Shown here: positions 59,911 through 64,000 of the stretch, in pieces
How the letters are laid out: each line of letters starts with the position of its first letter
Position numbering within the stretch: position 1 is the first letter of the stretch
Source of the DNA: RPQJ01 sp963706535
GTDB lineage: Bacteria; Pseudomonadota; Gammaproteobacteria; Steroidobacterales; Steroidobacteraceae
Direction: 5' to 3'
Assembly: GCA_963706535.1 (NCBI GenBank)
Contig: CAVPMU010000017.1
Span: 115,322 to 179,321, forward strand
DNA: 64,000 bases
Program-made: the position numbers and the translations under genes
The notes under the pieces: model-generated
Seen by the model: only the letters and a program-made list of their open reading frames with translations
What the model was told of the DNA's origin: nothing
Databases searched by the model: none

Positions 59911-60879
59911 TCAGCGATGCATCCGCACGCCGGACGGGTGATTGGAGCCATGTATCTGCGAATGGCAGTTCTGGCAGGAGCGGCCAATCAGACGCTCGTC
60001 CGGAAAGGGCCCCCCGACGAGTTCGGCCCGCGTCTGCAGATCGTTTGGATGACGCAGGTGCGAGTGGCACTGCTGGCAGAGGAAAGGCCGCGCGGTCACG
60101 AGCAGGAACTCGTGATTCGAGCCATGCGGATTGTGGCAGTTCAGGCAGTTCTCGCGAACCGGCGCATGCTCCCACAGAAACGGCCCGCGCTTTTCCTGGT
60201 GGCACGTGTAGCAGAGATGATTGACCGTGTCGGCTTTCAGCAACGGGTCGGTCGGGCTGCCGTGCGGATTGTGGCAGTCGGTACAGGTGATCTTGCCCTC
60301 CGGCAGCGGCATGTGCGAGACCTTCTGGAATTGCAGCCGCTGCTGCTGATGGCAGCCGAAGCAGGTCGCGCTGATCGATTCCCGCCGTTGCAATGCGCGC
60401 GCAGAGAACTGCGCCATCGGGTTGTGACAGTCGCTGCATGCAAGGCCATTGACGTCGTGCACCGAGCCCGCCCAGTGAATGCGCTCGGTGGCGGCGTGGC
60501 ACTGGAGGCACATCCCGTTCATCTGCTGGACAGACACGCCCGCAGTCCGGTCGAATCCGACGATCTTGCCGTGCGCGCCCGGTTCGGTCTGATGCTCGGA
60601 CCCCGGCCCGTGGCAAGCCTCGCAGTTGCGCGCCTCGAACTCGTTGCGCGGACTCTGCGCGAGCCGCCGGGCGTGCGCCGTGTGGGAAAAGTGATCCTTG
60701 ATGTCCCGGTGGCAACCCACACACGCTGCGGTGCCGATGTACGTTGCGCTGCGCATCGCCTCCGGCAGCAGCGATGCGTCGGGTTCGCGCGCGGCGAAGG
60801 CGGGCTGCGCGAGCAGCACGCCGAGGACGCCCAGCAGGACGCACGAGACGATCGATCGGGCGGTCGATCGGGCGGTCAT
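59911..60879 (-). CDS. decaheme c-type cytochrome, MtrA/PioA/DmsE type
   Basis: Ten CXXCH sites are visible in the 322-residue protein: CVGCH, CEACH, CLQCH, CSDCH, CFGCH, CTDCH, CYTCH, CLNCH, CQQCH and CQNCH. A signal peptide (SIVSCVLLGVLGVLLAQPAFA) directs it to the periplasm. The ATG at 60879 is chosen because it starts right before the signal peptide. It pairs with the barrel gene 22 bp downstream to form a trans-outer-membrane electron conduit. No MtrC-like outer cytochrome or inner quinone cytochrome is in the window. Confidence 0.93.
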   Translation of the reverse strand: MTARSTARSIVSCVLLGVLGVLLAQPAFAAREPDASLLPEAMRSATYIGTAACVGCHRDIKDHFSHTAHARRLAQSPRNEFEARNCEACHGPGSEHQTEPGAHGKIVGFDRTAGVSVQQMNGMCLQCHAATERIHWAGSVHDVNGLACSDCHNPMAQFSARALQRRESISATCFGCHQQQRLQFQKVSHMPLPEGKITCTDCHNPHGSPTDPLLKADTVNHLCYTCHQEKRGPFLWEHAPVRENCLNCHNPHGSNHEFLLVTARPFLCQQCHSHLRHPNDLQTRAELVGGPFPDERLIGRSCQNCHSQIHGSNHPSGVRMHR

Positions 60880-61148
60880 GCGGTGGCGGCCGCCCCGGTA
60901 ACCGCCAGCGGATCGAGCACTGAAACCACTCATCACGGCAGCGCACCTCCCCGTCGTTCCGACGCCCCGTGCTTACGGTAGAGAGCGTCTCCTGGTTGTT
61001 GTCCATTGCGCATCGCGACCGGGGCCGCCCCTGAGACGGCTCCGCAGGCTGCAATGGGGCCCGCAGGTCGCGACCGCATATTCGTAACACCTGTGCGCCA
61101 AGATCGGTATTATCAATTCAAGCAACGGCATGTTGTGGAAAACGTGAC
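60880..61148. promoter_or_regulatory. divergent promoter region between the cytochrome and LysR genes
   Basis: These 269 bp separate the decaheme cytochrome (minus) from the LysR regulator (plus). GGTATTATCAATTCAA at 61105-61120 is the only AT-rich patch; read on the minus strand it offers a TATT-type box. LysR proteins usually bind such divergent regions. Just inside the cytochrome start, GATCGGGCGGTC is repeated in tandem. Confidence 0.45.
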
Positions 61149-62135
61149 ATGACGATTAGAACCGAAGATCTCACGGCGTTCGTGGCCGCTGCTCGCAACG
61201 GCACGCTGGTCGGCGCGGCCCGCATCGCCGGTATTTCCAAGTCTGTTTTGACGCGCCGCATCGCCCGACTCGAGTCGACTCTCGGCGCGAGCGTCTTCCT
61301 GCGCAGCACACGGGGACTGAAGCCGACGGCGCTCGGCAAGAAACTGCTTCGGCACGCGCACAAACTCTCGCAGGAGTTGGAGGCGATCGGGCAGATCGCC
61401 GAGGCAACGACGCACGAGGTGGCTGGGGTGCTGCGGATCACTGTGCCGGCGGCGTTCTCGACGCCGGTTCTGCACCGGGCGCTCGCCCGATTCATCGAAC
61501 GCTTTCCCGAGGTGCAGCTGGACCTGCGGCTGGACGATCGGTACGTCGATCTCGCGCGGCGGGAAGTCGACCTGGCGCTCAGAGTCGGCGCCGTACGGAA
61601 CACGGCGCATCACACGGTCCGCCGGCTCGGCATGCTCCAGCACGTAGTCGTCGCGAGCGACGGGTACCTGCAGCGGGCACCTCCGCTTGCCAGCCCGCGC
61701 GATCTCGTGCATCACCGCTGCCTCGTGCATTCCGGCATCGGCATCGCGCACCAGTGGCGGTTTCTTGTGAACGGACGCTGGACCACGCCGAAGCTCGGCG
61801 GGGTCGTGCGCGTGGATGCGGCTAGCATGCTGGTAGAGTTGGCGGCGCTCGGATCGGGGTTGGCGGCGCTTCCGGCCTTTCTCGCGCGGGATGGCGTTCG
61901 CTCGGGGCGCTTGCGCGTCGTGCTGTGCGCCTATGCGCTGCCCCGTCGCGGCGTGTTTTGCGTCACGCCATACCGGCGTCCATGGCCGCCCGCCGTGCTC
62001 GCGCTCACCGACCAGATCGTCGACGTCTGGACGTCCTGTAATGCGGCGGAAGCGTCGGGCGATCAATCACGCAGTTCCGCAGGTGACTCTGCCACCCTGG
62101 ACGGACTGCAGGTGGGGTTCGACCGCCCGGTCTAG
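61149..62135 (+). CDS. LysR-family transcriptional regulator
   Basis: The 328-residue protein has the LysR winged HTH at residues 4-63 (FVAAARNGTLVGAARIAGISKSVLTRRI) and a sensor domain (RITVPAAFSTPVLHRALARFIERFPEVQLDLRL). It is divergent from the decaheme cytochrome and likely controls it; the effector is unknown. The last 30-odd residues are low-complexity and the TAG stop sits on the left end of the IS5 element, so the natural C-terminus may have been replaced by the insertion. Confidence 0.9.
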   Translation: MTIRTEDLTAFVAAARNGTLVGAARIAGISKSVLTRRIARLESTLGASVFLRSTRGLKPTALGKKLLRHAHKLSQELEAIGQIAEATTHEVAGVLRITVPAAFSTPVLHRALARFIERFPEVQLDLRLDDRYVDLARREVDLALRVGAVRNTAHHTVRRLGMLQHVVVASDGYLQRAPPLASPRDLVHHRCLVHSGIGIAHQWRFLVNGRWTTPKLGGVVRVDAASMLVELAALGSGLAALPAFLARDGVRSGRLRVVLCAYALPRRGVFCVTPYRRPWPPAVLALTDQIVDVWTSCNAAEASGDQSRSSAGDSATLDGLQVGFDRPV

Positions 62136-62941
62136 GGCGTGTCAACACTATCGCAGTGCTTCGACGACCAGCGCGAAGCACAGGAAGGCCATGAACATCA
62201 CGTCAAGCTTATCGAATCGGCTGAAGATGCGGCGAAAGCCTTTGAGGCGGCGGAACAGTCGCTCGATCTCGTTGCGACGGCGGTACCAGGCTTTGTTGCA
62301 TGTCCAAGGCTCGAGGCGTGTCGACTGCGGCTGGACCACTGGGATCAAGTCGAGATCGAGCGCCAGCTGGCGGGTTTCGTTGCCTTCGTACGCACGATCC
62401 ATGAGCAGACGGCAGCGACGCGGCAAGCCCGACAGTGTGCGCAACAGTTCGCGGCCGGCGGGCGCATCGCCCGCCTGTCCGGGCGTCAGCGAAAACGTCA
62501 GAGCCGTTCGAGCATCCGCGGCAACCATACGAATTTTGGTGGTCCATCCCCCACGGGACTTGCCGATGGCTTGCGGTCCGTTTTTCTTGGCGCGCCGGTG
62601 CCATCGGGATGGACCTTGACGATGGTACTGTCGAGGCTGACTGCTTCGATCTTCACGCGAACGAGCCGCTGATGCTGCAATTGCTCGAACAAGCGATCCA
62701 GCACCCCGGCCTTTGCCCAACGGTTCATGCGCGCGTAGATCGTGTGCCGGTTGCCGAATCGTTTAGGCAACGCGCGCCATTTGCAGCCGTTCTCCGCGAC
62801 GTACAGGATCGCGTTGACCACATCGAGGTTACTGAGCGAGACGTTGCCGCGCTGTACGGGCAGGAACGACTCGATGCGACTGAACTGAGCGGCGCTGATT
62901 GCCATGCCGCCCAGCATGTCATGTAGTGTGAACAGGCCCTG
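62134..62941 (-). mobile_element. IS5-family element, IS427-like
   Basis: Imperfect inverted repeats AGGGCGTGTCAACACT (left, 62134-62149) and, on the minus strand, AGGGCCTGTTCACACT (right, 62925-62940) bound an element of about 0.8 kb holding a two-frame transposase. Size and ends fit the IS427 group of IS5. Flanking TA/TG bases do not form a clear duplication. It abuts the LysR gene. Confidence 0.8.
62148..62917 (-). CDS. IS5-family transposase in two overlapping frames (probable -1 frameshift)
   Basis: orfA (62498-62917) starts with AISAAQFSRIESFLP and includes NGCKWRALPKRFGNRHTIYARMNRWAKAG and the first catalytic Asp in SLDSTIVKVHPDG. orfB (62148-62720) continues with KKNGPQAIGKSRGGWTTKIRMV, the second Asp in LLMDRAYEG and the C-terminal RRRNEIERLFRRLKGFRRI. 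The frames meet at an A5 run (minus strand AAGAAAAACGG near 62580-62590), where reading slips by -1, as in IS427-type elements using programmed frameshifting. Catalytic parts look complete. Confidence 0.88.
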
Positions 62942-63213
62942 TCGCTAATGGCACTGACTTAAGCCCCAGCGAGATTCACGCGTGGAGCTAAGGTATTGAA
63001 GGAGAAGAAGAAAGGCTGACCGGGATTGGCGGCCTTTGGCGGACCCACTGCTGTTGCGGTGAAGCGCGGCTAACAGGGACAAACCCGCTCCGGAAATCAT
63101 CAATGCAAGTGCTGCAGGCCACTGCGCATCTCTGAGTGCCATGAGAGCGTGTTCGTGTTCGGGAGAATGAATCATCGAACACGCTCGTCGCGTGGAGGCT
63201 AGTAATGGCACGC
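62942..63213. other. gap between the IS5 and IS21 elements
   Basis: No confident gene. On the minus strand a 76-codon frame (62945-63175) reads MIHSPEHEHALMALRD and contains one hydrophobic stretch (LALMISGAGLSLLAAL); it may be a small membrane peptide or the remnant of a gene cut by the insertions. Composition is less GC-rich than the chromosome around it. Confidence 0.3.
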
Positions 63214-64000
63214 ACGGTCCCCGGCGGCCACCCAAACTCCTCCACTCGTGGCCACCTGAAAATCCCCCACCCTTGAGGCTGCGATCGGGCGCCGGTCGGC
63301 GCCGGGTTGAGCTGCGGCGGGACGTTACGCTGAGCCCCTTTTTGCATGAAGGGGCGAGGAGTTGAAAGTCTTGAAGCCGCATGTTCGGATCACGATTGCC
63401 ACGCTGCTGCGAGCCGGGACCGGCCAGCGCGAGATTGCGCAGGTGACGGGGGTGGATCGCAAGACGATTCGCCGTCACGCGCGGGCGGCAAACTCCCCCG
63501 GGGTGGCCACCGGCTCTGAGGCCGGAGAAGCGCCGGTGGACGGGATTGAAACTCCCCCACCCCGGCCACCGGCTCGGGTCGGCGCGTCGGCGCCGAAGGT
63601 GGCCACGTAGGCCTGCGTGAGCCACCGCGAGTGGATCGAGCAGCAGGTCGTGCTCGGGCGCAACGCGCAGAGCATCTACCAGGATCTGGTCGAGCGGTAC
63701 GGCTTTGCGCACCGCTACAACTCGGTCAAGCGCTTCGTACGTGGGCTCGAGGCGCGGGAGCCCGAGCGCCTTGACGTGCTCGAGTCGTTGCCCGGCGAGG
63801 AAGCGCAGGTCGACTACGGCCAAGGTGCCCTGACGCGGTTGCCCAACGGTAAGTACCGGCGGCCCTGGCTGTTCGTGATGACGCTCAAGTACTCGGGCAA
63901 GAGCTTTCGCAAGGTGGCGTGGAAGGCCGATCAGGAAAGCTGGGCGCGGCTGCACGAGGAGGCGTTCAGGACCTTCGGGGGTTCGGTGCGGTACGTCGTG
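63214..64000 (+). mobile_element. IS21-family element, left part, cut by the window end
   Basis: An istA-type gene starts at 63362. Before and inside it are three copies of a sequence pairing AAACTCC(T/C)CC with GGCCACC (63234-63256, 63490-63511, 63549-63570), reminiscent of the repeated transposase-binding sites near IS21 ends. istB would lie beyond 64000. The exact left terminus is not defined. Confidence 0.7.
63362..64000 (+). pseudogene. IS21-family transposase istA with in-frame stop, 3' end outside the window
   Basis: A TTG start with GAGGAG upstream opens KVLKPHVRITIATLLRAGTG, then the HTH QREIAQVTGVDRKTIRRHAR. A TAG at 63608 interrupts the same frame, after which homology continues without shift: SHREWIEQQVVLGRNAQSIYQDL, YNSVKRFVRGLEAREPER and EEAQVDYGQGAL with the first catalytic Asp. 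One amber codon therefore breaks an otherwise intact gene; readthrough, a restart near 63617 (GTG) or a sequencing error are alternatives. Confidence 0.8.

Noticed and set aside
55849..62941. A composite transposon carrying the cytochrome genes
   Set aside because: The flanking elements belong to different families (IS1182 and IS5/IS21) and have unrelated ends, so they cannot mobilise the segment as a unit.

Overview
The window is a high-GC, gene-dense chromosomal segment. Its housekeeping core (aroB-dgt, pyrF-hemE, ppa, fadD, tesA/ybbA/ybbP, oxyR) points to a gammaproteobacterium of the Xanthomonadales/Nevskiales/Steroidobacterales kind. That placement is inferred from gene content and order; no rRNA or tRNA gene was found.

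Layout. 1-10.2 kb: aroB (cut by the window edge), a dNTP triphosphohydrolase, pyrF, hemE, ppa, fadD, and tesA divergent from ybbA-ybbP. 10.2-21 kb: defence region. A CopG/ParE-type toxin-antitoxin (TA) pair is followed by a CRISPR array and a complete type I-C operon on the minus strand, cas3-cas5-cas8c-cas7-[DUF433-DUF5615 TA]-cas4-cas1-cas2, then leader, then 22 identical repeats. A cas11 small subunit appears to be encoded inside cas8c from its own ribosome binding site. At the trailer end, in register, sit two type I-E-like repeats, a fossil of a second CRISPR system. cas3 has a one-base frameshift. 21.8-28.8 kb: two uncharacterised proteins and a neutral-lipid locus (patatin, phasin-like protein, wax ester synthase WS/DGAT, divergent fatty acyl-CoA reductase). 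28.8-41.1 kb: a DUF3011 protein, GFA-family protein, DUF2868-DUF3482 GTPase (frameshifted), DUF2334 deacetylase plus glycosyltransferase, a choice-of-anchor-I protein, an unusual pyruvate kinase, a lipid kinase, a DUF4124 protein and an AbrB-Doc TA pair. 41.1-46.1 kb: a 2-oxoacid:ferredoxin oxidoreductase (alpha, beta) with an FeS/FAD oxidoreductase. 46.1-50.7 kb: an archaic (Csu-like) chaperone-usher pilus cluster. 50.9-55.8 kb: a lipase-CHAT fusion, a PCuAC copper chaperone, oxyR and a NUDIX hydrolase. 55.8-64 kb: an extracellular-electron-transfer pair (decaheme cytochrome and MtrB/PioB-type barrel) with a divergent LysR regulator, bracketed by IS1182-, IS5- and IS21-family elements.

Two window-wide signals stand out. 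(1) A family of intergenic heptamer repeats (ATAGGGG/TATCCGC arms around a GGCCGGCGCGCCGGCC core) occurs at four places. (2) Three otherwise conserved genes (hemE, cas3, DUF2868-DUF3482) each carry a single-base frameshift, which suggests assembly indels at least as much as real decay.

The strongest candidates for follow-up are the protein TA module translationally embedded in the I-C cas operon, the hybrid I-C/I-E array, the internal cas11 start, and the lipase-CHAT fusion.
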